From the NCBI GenBank assembly GCA_002633005.1, contig NMRA01000462.1, forward strand, positions 225,594 through 289,593: 64,000 nt of DNA, given 5' to 3'. Of this stretch, positions 37,010 to 49,057 are shown one piece after another. The notes beneath the pieces were generated by a model. It ran no database searches. It saw only the letters and a program-made list of their open reading frames with translations, and was not told where the DNA came from. Source of the DNA: Phoronis australis (Eukaryota > Phoronida > Phoronidae). Made by a program: the position numbers and the translations under genes. Position 1 is the first letter of the stretch; each line of letters begins with the position of its first letter.

Positions 37010-37370
37010 CGAAGTCGCCACGAGGTCGCCAATACGAGGATCCACGACGTTTAAATTATAACAGGAAGTAAACAGACAGAAGTTGGAATTGTTCCGCAAA
37101 AATTGGATAAGTTCGGGAAAATTTGCGCCACCAGCGCATGCGGTCGTCTGCTTTCGATGCCCGTTTGTGAGTCGTTGGCGGGAGTAATAATTGAGTAACA
37201 GAATGAACGTATGTAATTTACGGTGGAAATCTGAGAACCGGAAAGAGAATGGGTGCCATGACAGCGTACAACATTTTTTTGGTCTACGGAAGTTCACACC
37301 GTTTAGGAGAGAAGGAAACCTCAGAATTTGTCGGCGCTGGAGATTTCAGTTTTGGCGACCTCAGATTTCG
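37010..37370. mobile_element. Candidate TIR element or inverted repeat, CpG-rich
   Basis: CGAAGTCGCCACGAGGTCGC near the left end is matched in inverse by TTGGCGACCTCAGATTTCG at 37352-37370. The interior is richer in CpG than the surroundings and has open frames on both strands (for example 36968-37297 minus) with no recognisable domain. A promoter cannot be excluded. Confidence 0.4.
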
Positions 37371-37819
37371 ATCGCGGTGCTAATGATAATCAATGATAAT
37401 GATAACAATGATAGTAATTATAAAATGAATAATGTCAGTAGTAACGTTTGCATAGTTCATTACTGTATTGGATGAAAGTGCATTGCATTATGCAATATTG
37501 ATAACCGGACCTATGGAATAGTAGGACTATCCTAGGTTATTATTGTCTTTCGTATGTCAGTGCAATTGGGGCTAATGTACTCTAAACATGACTCGAAGAT
37601 TGAATAATTACATGGCACGGTTCGAATAATGCAATATGATTGGTTATGTTTTGAGTCCGAATCTTTTGTCTGAGTGTCAAGTCTGAGCTCGAAGATTAGA
37701 TCCTGCGCTCTTGCCTTGATTGGTATGTCTTCCTGATGTGTCATTTGCACGTAATGAAAGGCAAACTGTTGAAAAAAGAAAGCCTTAGAATTTCAAATTG
37801 ATTTTTAACTTTATACCTC

Positions 37820-38465
37820 ACTCCCATTAATTAGGTTATAAGACTGGCTTTTTAGTAAAATTTAGTGAAAAAAGTTTTCATAGGAAAACAATGGTAACTA
37901 CAGCATGACCAAATTTCATTTGATAAGATCTCAAAAATGCTGTTACAGTTTTCTAAATTGCCATTCAGTTATCATTTTATGCAACTTTTGAGTTTATCAG
38001 AAAAACCACATTAACAGCTTGATGTTTTAAATGACGACATCGGCATGAGGATCAAAATTCCAGGCTTCAAAATTTGGACCCTCAGCTCTTTGGATACCTT
38101 CAGGCATAAGGGAGCTCACCCGGAGGTGACTGAAGAGCAGGACTCTTAAAATTAATATTAATATTAAGGTGTCACACAATGGTGGTCTTTTGGTAGGGCT
38201 CCTTTATTAATATAGGGGCATCACTTCTGAGATTGCTTGTCGTTTTAATGAGAATAATTGATTTAAAATAAGGTGTTAAAAGTTCTATATTTGATAGCGC
38301 CTTGTGCTCAAGTGGTTTGTTTTAACAATTCCTAAAGAAGTTTTGAAGAACAGCGCATAAAGCATAGTATTTGAAAGTTTCATGTAAATCCGATGGGATT
38401 AAATCAAGGACATGACATTCCGAGCTTATGTAAACATAGACATTTTCTAGGGTTCTACATAACCC
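37820..38465 (-). mobile_element. MITE-1 copy, reverse orientation, with extra sequence inside
   Basis: The reversed left end CTAGGGTTCTACATAACCC lies at 38448-38465; family blocks continue to about 38330, then about 300 bases of unrelated sequence intervene, and the family resumes at 37830-38000 (GATCTCAAAAATGCTGTTAC). Confidence 0.55.
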
Positions 38466-38969
38466 TGTGGAAACTGACAATGTTGGGTCACAGGATTTTG
38501 TTGATATTTTCGCCTTTCTAAAAGTTGTGGAACATATTGCCTCCAACTGGTTTCCATTGACAAAACATTCCTAGTTATCCAGGGCAAATGAAGCTCTCAC
38601 CAAGAAAAAAGTAAGTTAAGCTAATATGAATCACAAAACTTAACTTTCAAAGAGTTTTAGGTAGAAACTTTGGGCTGTATCATATGTCAAAAAGCTCAAA
38701 GCTGTTTTGAAGACCATAAATTAAACAAATAGCTTAAAACTTCTGTCTTCATTACCATAATAAGCCAATTATTTGTCTGGAAAAGAACGGGTCATTCCCG
38801 GAATAATGCATGGAAAACGAATTTCAACAGGCCATAAATTTTGACATGGGTGGCCAAACATTCAAATCATTTGCTGATGATCATTACAGTTTTTTTTGGT
38901 CATCATATGATAATTATGCTAAAACTGAATTCGAGCACAATATGTCAAGACACGTGAAGTTTTATTTTT

Positions 38970-40281
38970 TATGCGCCCGCATATTTATATTTGGGTACAT
39001 ATTGCCATCATCTCTGTTGGGGCGTCCAGTATACGCGGCTATATCTCCTAAACCGCTTGCAGGATCTTATTGAAAAATGGCAGGTGTATTCCCGTGGGGT
39101 TGACGACAGAGGGTGACGAGTTTCGACGACCCCAATACCGCTGTGCCCCCTAGTAGCAATTTTATTTTATGTTTACCTCTGTATCGTCAAAGGTCCTCGA
39201 CCGATTTTCATAAAATTTAGCACATAGGCATCTAGTAATGAGGTTTCAATATCCTCCCGTTTTTGGATGGATTTGAGGCATTTTGCGCCATCTAGTGGCC
39301 ATGTTTACTATTTTCAAGACCGTTTTTTGGCATCTGCCCCTCTTGTCAACCAAACCACTCTAAAGATGATTGCAAAAATTGGCATGTATGTTCTTACTAT
39401 GAAGAGGATGGTTGACGATGATTTTTCGATTACTGTGGTGCCTCCTAGTGGTAGTTTTGTTAGTTTTTGCGCCCATGGTTGTATCTCCTACACGCTCTAA
39501 AGGATCTTTTATCAAATGTAGTAAATGTGTTTATATGATGTTGACAACGGACGATGACGACTTTTGGACAGATCGGACTACAGGTGTGCCCCCCTAGTGG
39601 CAATTTTATTGTTTTTATGTTTACCTCTGTATCTTCAAAGTTCTTTGATCATGGATTTCTATAAAATTTGGCACATAGGCATCTATTAATGAGGTGACGC
39701 TATCCTCCCGTTTTCGGATGGATTCGGGGTATTTTGCGCCACTTATTGGCCATTTTTACTGTTTTCAAGTCTTTTTTGTCGTCCCTCCCTCCATCAATTG
39801 AACAACTTTAAGGATGATTGTGAAAATTGGCATGTATGTTGTTACTATGAAAAGGATGGTTGACGATGATTTTCCGACGACTTTGACTATTGTGGCGCCT
39901 CCTAGTGGCAGTTTTATTTGTTTTTGAGCCCGTGGCTGTATCTCCTAAGCCCTCTGCAGAATGTTTACTTAATTTAGCATGTGTATTTAACGGTATGTGA
40001 CATTGACAACAAGAGACGACAACTTTCAGACGGATCCAATGAACCTTTGTCCTCTAGTGGCAATTTCATTTTTTTGGTTTTGCTAAAGTTTCTTGACGGA
40101 TTTTCATGAAATGTGGTAAAAAGCTTTCTGTTAAAAAATGGTGACATTCTCCTGTTTTGCAATGAATTTGAAATGTTTTGCTCTATCTAGTGGCCATTTT
40201 CATGATACAAATAAGCACCCTAGAAGCACACCATTTGCAGTGCATTCGTGGGCGCATTTCAACACTCCGTGTTGCTCTTGT
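38970..40281 (+). mobile_element. HINE-A copy 1: Helentron-like non-autonomous element with 145-161 bp tandem core
   Basis: The 5' end at 38971 is a degenerate palindrome (ATGCGCCCGC, a short AT centre, then a diverged right arm). Near the 3' end the half-palindrome recurs as GTGGGCGCAT (about 40248-40257), followed by a perfect 6-bp-stem hairpin, CAACACTCCGTGTTG (40260-40274), and CTCTTGT. The interior is a tandem array in which CTAGTGGC-like motifs recur at about 39150, 39292, 39445, 39594, 39742, 39902, 40054 and 40187. There is no transposase or helicase reading frame. The layout fits HINE elements and the bivalve 'pearl' or sea urchin 'Tsp' elements; family assignment is inference. Confidence 0.75.
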
Positions 40282-40543
40282 TGAAGGATATGTAGCGCCA
40301 AGCAGTGTAGGCCTACCATAGCTATATTTTGAAAAATTGTGGTTATTCACAACAATGTTAAAAGCCTTTGAAAAATAAAAGGGGAATATTTTACTGTACT
40401 TTTAAGTTCTACTGAAAGATGTGCACCCAAAATTGAACTACTTTCATGCGTTAATCTGTTAGCTGAGGCAGTCGGTTGTAATAAGTGTGTCATGTGTTTG
40501 TGATCATCCTGTTTTCAAGCTCTAAATGGATAAAGTTTCCAAT

Positions 40544-41545
40544 TTAAGGTTATGTAGGACATCAGAAAAATGTCCTAAGTTGGCTAACTTTGATACGCCA
40601 TATCTCAGAAACAGCTCGCCAGATTTGCTATGTACTGTTCTTGAAAATGCTGTTTTCACTATTACTGGCTGGCTTATCAAAAATAGTACTTTATGATTTT
40701 CAAGAAGAAATTTAAAGTTGAATAAAACAGCAATAAAATATTTCAGAAAACAGTAACATCATTTTTGAAGTTTCACCTTCAACATTAATATCAAATAAAA
40801 TTTGATCATGTTACTGATACTGTTGTTTCGCTGTCGCAGTACCTTTCCTCCTCACTGGTTCCTTACATGCCTTGCCAGCATGCAGGTATCATGCAGTAGC
40901 ACACGCTTTAGCATTGGTTGATGTAACCTCGGCAGTCATTGGTTAGCTTTACAACAACGTGAAAACATGGGGACTATGAACAATTTTAGCCTTGTCATGC
41001 TAGTGGCGTTGCAGCAACTATTTCGTTTCACCAGTAATGTTTAATATGCACATGCTTGAAGCACATACATGTACAATAAATTCATATCTGGCGGATTTAA
41101 CCGGTGTGTTATTCATACTGTATGAATACAGGACAGTATCGTAAACAAAAGTCGACAGTAGAAAGATGCACTCCGAAAAGGCGCAACCACAATTTCTGGG
41201 TTTCACATTTCCTGAACATAAATTTTGAGCACCGATTTGTCTGTACAACTGAGCACATTTACTCTTCCTCCATCAGTCATGCCAGTTTGTTTGCGTAAAG
41301 AGCTGCCTGTTGAGAAATTGACCAGCCAATCAGAAACGCTGGTGGAAAAAATTTATCAAAGAAAATTAAGTGATACATGCGTGCTGTATACCACCCAGCG
41401 GCACGCAGGGAACCAGCCAGCCTTCCCTCTTCACTAAATTATGCTAATAAGATGTCATGTGACCCAATTAATGGCAAATTGGTAAAAAATCAAAAATCAG
41501 TTCTACAGGATTTCTACATTCACAAAATATGTACTTTTACTGGCA
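40544..41545 (+). mobile_element. MITE-1 copy, split by a 562-bp insertion
   Basis: The left TIR TTTAAGGTTATGTAGGAC starts at 40544, and the family sequence runs to about 40854. It resumes after the insertion near 41421 and continues (CATGTGACCCAATTAATGG, then the ATATGTACTTTTACTG block) to about 41545, where the right end is lost. Confidence 0.65.
40855..41416. mobile_element. TIR element inserted in a MITE-1 copy
   Basis: The ends are CTGGTTCCTTACATGCC and, inverted, GGCACGCAGGGAACCAG (three mismatches over 17 bases). It interrupts MITE-1 sequence, and nearly the same 15 bases (CCTTTCCTCCTCACT at about 40843, CCTTCCCTCTTCACT at 41421) lie on either side. The interior has two CATTGGTT motifs and no recognisable coding sequence. 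Confidence 0.55.
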
Positions 41546-42579
41546 GATTTCCTCTTTCTTTATTTCTGAAGGGCTTTTTACATTGTTTGATTATATCTAT
41601 GGTTCATAACTCAAATTTTAGTAATAAAAGCTTTAATTTGATGCGGCATATGCAGTGTTCTTGGTTTGACCTGATTATACGAACGAACTTTCAATACATA
41701 TGTGCACTCTTAAAGTTCATTTCAAAACCTCTTAGTGTAGTTTTAAAAATAGCGTCCAGTTTGCGTATCATGTGAATATAACCTAAATATGGGATGCACA
41801 CGGTTTTATTAGAAGTCATAAACATATCAGGTTTATTGGGGTGTAACGGACAACGTGTGATACTATATTGTTCAAATGACGCATCGGGCTCAAATTTCCT
41901 GTGACTCATCGTTCGTCAGAAAATTAATTTTGAACTTGAAAATGAACTGAAATTTAATAGGCATAATGGAGAAGGGTACAGGTGTTTTAAAGAGAAAGGC
42001 ACCGTTTTTAGTGTTGCTTTTCTCAAAAACAGATTCCTAGTTATCTTGTGCAGACGTTTGCTGGTGTTCATTACTGCCTCTTTGTCGAGGATGTAGTATC
42101 TATGGAACAATAGACAGTGGCATAAATGGCGAAACAAAGGGCTGCAATCTTGTTTTGCATTCACTTTCAATGAGCAAACATGAATGACTTGCACCAATTG
42201 TTCAGTAGGGAATAGGGTGTTGTGTTTCCTCAATGGGAGTGGGTGTAGTGTCCTATTGGTGGCCTTTGGCTGTGTCATTCACATCACTTTCTATTGTTCG
42301 GTGGAAAGTAAAATACGCAACAGAGTAAGTGGAATTAAGACAGAAAAGGTGTGTTTCCAAAATAACCAGGGATTTGTATTTTACTTAATGTAACACCAAA
42401 GAGTTAGCTTCCCCTTTATGGAATCAGGACATAGCCATTTGTTAGGGTATGTTAACACAGCATTGATTACCTGTTGTTCCTAAGAATGCTTCTTCATATT
42501 TTATTTTTGCTTGGCCTACTTTATCTACCGTAAAAACTACTTAGCACCAAACAATGCTCTGCTGTGTTCCACGTTCTGT

Positions 42580-42700
42580 ACCATAGCTACCAACAGACAG
42601 TAATTCCAAAAAATTGTGGACATTCATAACAGTGTTAGCAGGCGGTGAAAATTGAAGAAAGGTCAATTTTCACAATCAGTCTTGTCTGAAATTGGTAAGT
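42580..42700 (-). mobile_element. MITE-2 fragment
   Basis: GTGGACATTCATAACAGTGT and TTGGTAAGTTTTTACTG match family interior and one end. The same phrase (ATAGCTACCAACAGA) also occurs near 1460. Confidence 0.35.
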
Positions 42701-43782
42701 TTTTACTGAAAACAAGAGGAAAAATGTTGTTTATGGTTTTGAATTATCCTTGACAAAATCATGGCTAATTGTAAGCTCTTGGTTGTATTAAAGAGATATT
42801 TTTCACAGTAATGAAAGCATTTTCTTGTTTGTTTTAAAAATTGAGTTTTTATTGGCTGTGAAAGCAACCGGGACTTAACCTCATTTATTTTGTGGTGGGT
42901 GCAGACGTTTTGTGGTTTAACCTATGCCATGCATAGGTTATGCTTTATAGGGCTGTTCAAGACAAATTATTTCTTTAGTTCTAAGCCGTCTGAAAAAAGA
43001 AATACTAGAACCAGACTTTTTCATTGATGTTACTACGAAAAGTGTCTTTTATGAGTCCAAAAAAATTAAAAGTAGTTCGGAAAAGGGTTTCCAATATTTG
43101 ACAACATGGCATTACAGTCGGAGGTTATAGATCGAGATGTTTGCCGTCATGGCATAGATATTTTTATGACCAATTTAACATTGAATTAACGGGATAAAAA
43201 ATTCAAGGTAAAGAAAATAGGCAAAGCATTCCATTGAGCTAAAGAACACCTAAAAGGTCCATTCTGGTCACAGTGTGACTATAGAAAATGACAAGTGTTG
43301 AGTAACTTGCCTTGTTTTAGGACTTGTGAGGAACAAAAGTTAAGTCATTCGACACCGACCTTAGTGTGAAACAGGATATCACAAGATAGTAGTCATATTC
43401 CTTAAAACCCGCTGAATATAACTTTTCGCGTATTCATTTTAGTGATTGATTGATTGATTTATTTAACAAGGAATCAGCAATGTAATACAATGCATCACAA
43501 TACAACATACTAAGAAAGACATACATTGAGACAAATATGATGGTGGTAAATGTAACAAAAATTAAGGACAATTGATGTACAGACGTCACGAAAAAGTAAA
43601 AAACTTATTGCCATGGTGGTATACATTATTGAAATTTGTCAGTTTAGGACTGGTGTAAGTGAGCTGTAGCCGAATTGTATTTTGTCTTAATCTCTCAATA
43701 GGAATAAATATCTTTGAAGTTTTACTTGATTGTTGATAGGTTTGTGCTTTTTTAATTCATTTTTGGCAGTTACCCTGTTGGA

Positions 43783-43942
43783 AAGAATTGCAACTTAAAG
43801 GGATATCAGTTGCAAGGCCAAAGAATTGCAACTTAAAGGGATATCAGTTGCAAGGCCAAAGAATTGCAACTAAAAGGGTTATAATCAGTTGTAAGGCCAA
43901 AGAATTACAACTAAAAGGGATATTATCAGTTGTAAGGCCAAA
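43783..43942. repeat. Tandem repeat, four units of 38-41 bp
   Basis: GAATTGCAACT-type starts lie at 43785, 43823, 43861 and 43902 (spacings 38, 38, 41). Units read GAATTGCAACTTAAAGGG and then ATATCAGTTGCAAGGCC; the last two carry an extra three bases. The open frame 43788-44027 is a translation of the array. Confidence 0.9.
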
Positions 43943-44245
43943 TACGCATTTTTGGGACTATTCTTGGATGGGGGACTTCTGGAACTCGTTAGCTTTGACC
44001 AGAGCCACAAAACATGAAAATTGGTAGTGTGTCTACGATTTTTTATGACAGATCGACAGTTCTAATCGTTGTCTGCCAGTCATTCCCTGAAATCAAGATC
44101 AGCGAATTTTCTGAGTTAAATGCTTTTAAAATTCTCTGCAGTTTATCGAGTGTGATTTAGCTCTGCCTACAGAATGTTAGTCTGCAACCGCAGTTGCGAT
44201 TCCACGCTGATCTCAAGAAATCACTTTTGTCGCATATAATGTCTC

Positions 44246-44726
44246 TTTATAGGGATGTGAGGCCATACCTCATCTCAAATGGCTGATTTAATTCAATTAA
44301 AACTTTCTGATACTGTCCGTTATCCAGTGTGCTCAAAACTCTTCTGGAATTGTTTTTAAAGTGTTCTACTTTTGCATGAATGGCTGTCAAAAATCGAACT
44401 AATAGGTTTCTATAAAAAGTTCAGAAATTGAGTTAAAACGAAAACGAGATGATTTAAAAGACTGTAACAGAGATTTCACTGTGAATATTTATATCAAAAG
44501 AAATTTGATGGTGTTATTGATACTGTTGTTTTGTTCCTTTTAGGTAAATTTTGTTTAAAAGACATGTTCACTTGATCCTCTTATGGGGAGATTGGTAGGA
44601 AGGCAAAATCAAATTCTCCTGTCTTTCTACTTTCAGAAAATATATACTTTTGCTGAATTAAATTATATCGTTCTGCAGAAATTTGGCTAAAACACGTACT
44701 TGCTGAAAAGTCCTACGTAACCTTAA
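44246..44726 (+). mobile_element. MITE-1 copy, right end intact
   Basis: The right TIR AAGTCCTACGTAACCTTAA ends at 44726. The left end is decayed (TATAGGGATGTGAGGCC). The interior follows the family order, including AAACGAAAACGAGATGAT and AAAATATATACTTTTGCTG. Confidence 0.65.
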
Positions 44727-45861
44727 ATACATCTTTGTAGGCAAACAATTTTTTTTCGAAATGATAAAAAAGAAAATTACTCACCTTTGGTAATGAAACC
44801 TGATGCCAAGTTCTTTTGGTTGAAGTTCATGGAAAGGAAAGCTTCTGTTTCTTATTCTGATGTACTTTTAAGCTGTTGTGGGGTTGGCACGTGTGAGTTT
44901 TTGACTTTTGAATTGATCCCAGATTAAGTACACCACAGAGGTTGTCCTCAAACAGTATTCCTGTATCTCTGTTTCGTCTGCACTAGTTCAGCAAAAGTGC
45001 ATAAGACGCATTGGTTGACTTGGGGAAAGGGCATAGACAAGTTCAAAACATTTAAGTTATTGTTTGTTGTGGCGAATGTTAAAATTTCAATTGCACCACA
45101 CTTCATCATTCTAGTTTTGTTTGTTAGACCCTCGCATATTTACACGTGAGCACAATATGTGATGCAACCGTGCCTACAATAAAAGCTGCAAAACATCAAT
45201 GTGACGAGCTGAGTTAAACACCATTTGAAATTGCTATTGAAATTTGAACTTTTTGAAAAATGTTGATAATCGTTCAAGTTTTCACTTGTAGAATACGGGT
45301 TTTTAACGGGAAGGTTACAAATGATTTCCTTAATGGGTTGTCAGTCCTGGTTATACAATGTTATGGTTTGTAGTGGCAAGATGTTATAACGACACTTAGC
45401 AAAGTTTCCAATACTTATCATAAGGTAACTATCCTTTGATAATTGTAAAAAATGACCATTTTGGCAGTTATTTTTGTGCAAAAGAAGTGGTTAATTATGG
45501 TAAGGATCTGTCGATATCGGTGACCTTGCCTTATTTGGCTCCGTGAATAGCTATACACTCTTGCTCTGTACTGAATTGTACATGAATCGATTCTTTTGGC
45601 TCATGCGCATTCTGTCATTATAGTCGTCGTGTATCATCGGTTAAAGCGGCGCGTGACCAGCTCATTGCTTGCGAAATGTTTGGATTGGAACTTTAAAGAA
45701 TGCCTGTGAAAAACTGTGGCACTAATGAATTACTGTGTGCGATTGCGCCATTCTAGATGCCCCCTTCCCCGCCCCTCACTACATTGTTTATGATCCTCCC
45801 CTGTTTTATTGGACTGGCGTAAGGACCCTGTCCACAAATCTGTGCATTTTGTGAAATATCT

Positions 45862-46228
45862 GTAAAACTATGGATTAATTTAACTCTGCAAAAGTATACA
45901 TTCTCTGAAAGTGGGAATTCAGTAGAAATTGATTTTTGACTGTAACAGTCTAAGCAACTGGCTCAAAAATGATGTTACAGTTTACTAAGTTATCGTTTTG
46001 ATTTCGTTTTGGACAACTTTAAATGTTCTTAGAAATTATAGTTAAGTCTTATTTTTCGATAACAATTCATGCTAAAAGTGGAACGTTTTAAAACAATTCC
46101 TAACAGCCTTTTGAATAATAGTGTATAAACAAAATAACTGAATGTTTCACATGAATCCGATCGGCCATTTCTGAGATACAATGTTCCGAAGTTGGCCGAA
46201 ATTTTCATAAGGTCCTACATAGCCCTTA
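45862..46228 (-). mobile_element. MITE-1 copy, reverse orientation, truncated
   Basis: The reversed left end reads CATAAGGTCCTACATAGCCC at 46207-46228. The family's CATGAATCCGATCGGCCATT and TAAAACAATTCCTAACAGCC blocks follow to the left. The distal third is missing or unrecognisable. Confidence 0.6.
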
Positions 46229-46768
46229 CTCCAGCCACCAGGACTTCTTAGAAATCTCGTTTTTAAGCGCCCACATTTGGGGGAGCGCCTATCCCAATGT
46301 TTAACTTCCCAACTTAAGCATCTTGGGCAGAAACCCATATGAGTCCAGTAATAACTTTCATCTGGTTTTCTTTGCTCCTCGTGTTTTCTGCAGTTGGTTC
46401 AGAAGGTATCACTCACTGTTTTCTGTTAAGATCTTGTTATTCTGAGAATTAAAATATACAGGAGAGATGTCTACGTAGTTATAAAATGTATGTAAATAAT
46501 GTTTTAGGCGACACATCTGTTCATGCTTAAGTATAAATCTGACTGGTCGTAACAGATGCTGTTTTTACTATCTTTTCTGGAGAATTGCCGCTGAATTCTA
46601 TGATGTTTTATGTTGTTTTGACTGTTATGTCTTGGAGCTCTGACAAAACCTAATCAGCGTGGAAAAAAAGTAATTATCAAAATAAGGTAGTTTCGTCAAA
46701 ACATAATCTGACTTGAGCTGTGGCATAGAACATAAAAAGCATGCATTTTGTACCACTAATTTTTTATT

Positions 46769-48013
46769 ATGCGCCCACATATTTATATGTGGACGCATTA
46801 TGCCGTCATCTCCGTCCGTCCGTCCGGGCGGCGTCCGTCCGGCGTCCGCTGCTTTATCTCCAAAACCCTTTGACATACTTTCATGAAATTTGGTACATAT
46901 GTTCCATTCATGAATGGGACAGCATGTGCGAACTTTCGGACGGATCCGACTACCGGTGTGTCCCCTAGTGGCAATTTTAGTTTTTTACGCTTACCTTTGT
47001 ATCTTCAACAGTCCTGAACGGATTTTCATGAAATTTGGTATGTGGGTACCTATTAGTGAGATGACGCTATCCTCCCGTTTACAGATGGAATCGACATAGT
47101 TTGTGCCACCTAGTGGCCATTTTTAGTGTTTTCGAGTCTGATTTTGTGCGTCCACCCCTCTATCAACCAAACCGCTCAAAGGATGATTGTGAAAATTGGC
47201 ATGTATATGCTTACTGTGTAGAGGACAGTTGACGTTGGTTTTCCGACGATTTCGACTACTGTGGCGCCTCCTAGTGGCAATTTTGTTTTTTTTTGCGCCT
47301 ATGGCTGTATCTCCTAAAATGTTCGCAGGATCTTTACGAAATTGTGTAAGTATATTTATATGATGTTAACAACGGAAGATGACGACTTTTGGACGGATCC
47401 GACTACCGGTGTGCCCCCTAGTGGCAATTTTAGTTTTTTACGCTTACCTTTGTATCTTCAAAAGTCCTTAACGAATTTTCATGAAATTTGGTATGTAGGC
47501 ACCTATTAGTGCGATGACGCTATCCTCCCGTTTTCAGATGGATTCGACATAGTTTGCGCCACCTAGTGGCCATTTATACTGTTTTCGAGTCTGTATTTTT
47601 GCGTCCACCCCTCTATCAACCAAACCGCTCAAAGGATAATTGTGAAAATTGGCAAGTATGTGCTTACTATAAAGAGGACAGCTGACAATGATTTTCAGAT
47701 GATTTGGACTACTGTGGCGCCTCCTAGTGGCAGTTNGTGCTAATCTCGTATGTTGGTAAATTTGTTTTTAATTCTATGTTTCTGTGGTGCTTTAAGCAAC
47801 TGATGTATAGGATGTGCTTGTATTATGAAGATCACTCACATTTTGCCCCTAGCCTATTGAGGAGACAATGACCATGCCTTTCCATTTTGCAAAGTACAAC
47901 ATACTACATATATGCCCTCTACTGGCCACTTTATGGTACCAATAAACAACCCTAGAAGGATACCGTATACGGTGCAATTGTGGGCGCATTTCAACGCTCT
48001 GTGTTGCTCTTGT
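46769..48013 (+). mobile_element. HINE-A copy 2, full length, with a single N
   Basis: The best-preserved copy. The palindrome at 46769-46798 has arms ATGCGCCCACATA and its complement (one mismatch), followed by a GTCCG-rich stretch. CTAGTGGC motifs lie at 46965, 47110, 47271, 47418, 47563 and 47724, giving spacings of 145, 161, 147, 145 and 161. GTGGGCGCAT reappears at about 47980-47989, then the hairpin CAACGCTCTGTGTTG (47992-48006) and CTCTTGT. A lone N at 47736, within the core, probably marks a collapsed or unresolved number of core repeats in the assembly. Open frames such as 46741-46968 are simply translations of the repeat. Confidence 0.78.
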
Positions 48014-48224
48014 AAAAAGTATGATAATAAAATTCCTCTTGCTCACCAAATGGTCCTAATTTGTAGATATTGTGTTGTAATTCTAAATAATGCAACAAAA
48101 ACGATTGAAAATAGATCCTGGGAGATTTTCGTTATTTCAAGAAACCAAATAACACCCATTATCTTGTTGTTATATTAAGTGAAAGTTCTCAAGTCATCAC
48201 ATACGTTAAAAATTCTACAATTTG

Positions 48225-48570
48225 GGACAGTCTAAAACTTTGGGACATCAAAATTCAAGCCAAACTTAAATTTTCTTAATTCTGAACATAGGGACACAAG
48301 CGATTTTGGTGTTTATCTGTTTCCTCAAATATTGAACACTGCACTTTTGCATGCGAAAATAGACTTGGCAGTTCATACTATCGTCAAAAATACCCACAGA
48401 TGCATCACCGATGTAACACTTTCTTGTGTCCCAGTTTTGTTTAATGAGGTGAATGACCGTTTGTCATTGATTGAAATTCTTGAATTTTGGTTGGCCAGTA
48501 TTACTTGTTTCTAAAATTTCGTACAAGCTCTAACCTTGATCAAACTTGAGAATTTTCACTGTAACTGGCT
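48225..48570 (+). repeat. Rep-3 interspersed repeat
   Basis: Contains the family phrases GGGACACAAGCGATTTTGGT, TCCTCAAATATTGAACACTG, CATTGATTGAAATTCTTGAA and CAAGCTCTAACCTTGATCAA, in order, immediately upstream of the first recognised MAK16 exon. Confidence 0.6.
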
Positions 48571-49057
48571 GGTATTGTACAAAGGAGTTTGCCCTTTGTT
48601 ATTATTGCATTCTTTTAGTGCTAAAAAATGTAAATCCATCATCCCAGCAAGTCCCTGTCTGTCAGTTTAATACCCAACCCCTAATTTTGCAGTGCGTTAG
48701 TTTAAAAATGACTTAGGTGTTCTACAAATGACGGTGTTTTGGGGTTTTCTTGTACACCATTTGTACAATGTCCTGGGAACAGCACATGAATGGTTAATTT
48801 GTTTGTCTGTGTGGTACAATAAAGTGACCAGAAATACTGATATTGCAATTAGAATTTCACCAAACATCTTTGACAACAGCTTGCAACAAACCGTGCTAGA
48901 AATGACGCAAGATTTTCTGTCTATTTATCTATGTTTGGAAATTTGACTACAAGATTTCACTATTTTCTATGAGTTAAAGATGTTTTCTGAAATTTTACAG
49001 TGTTCTCATACTCTGGAAGTTACGTGTTATTCTAAAATACTCGTTTCCCTTTTTCAG

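Larger units (their letters stand above)
41546..44245. other. Unassigned stretch with repeats
   Basis: Contains a MITE-2 fragment (42580-42700), a TGATTGATTGATTTATTTA run near 43444 and the four-unit tandem repeat at 43783. Frames at 41377-41775 and 41916-42278 have no recognisable motif. Confidence 0.45.

Noticed and set aside
41377-41775. 132-codon plus-strand frame
   Set aside because: Runs from the inserted TIR element into MITE-1 sequence, so it is a junction of two repeats.
46741-46968. 75-codon frame and neighbours over HINE-A
   Set aside because: Translation of the element's palindrome and core; the same phrases appear broken in other copies.
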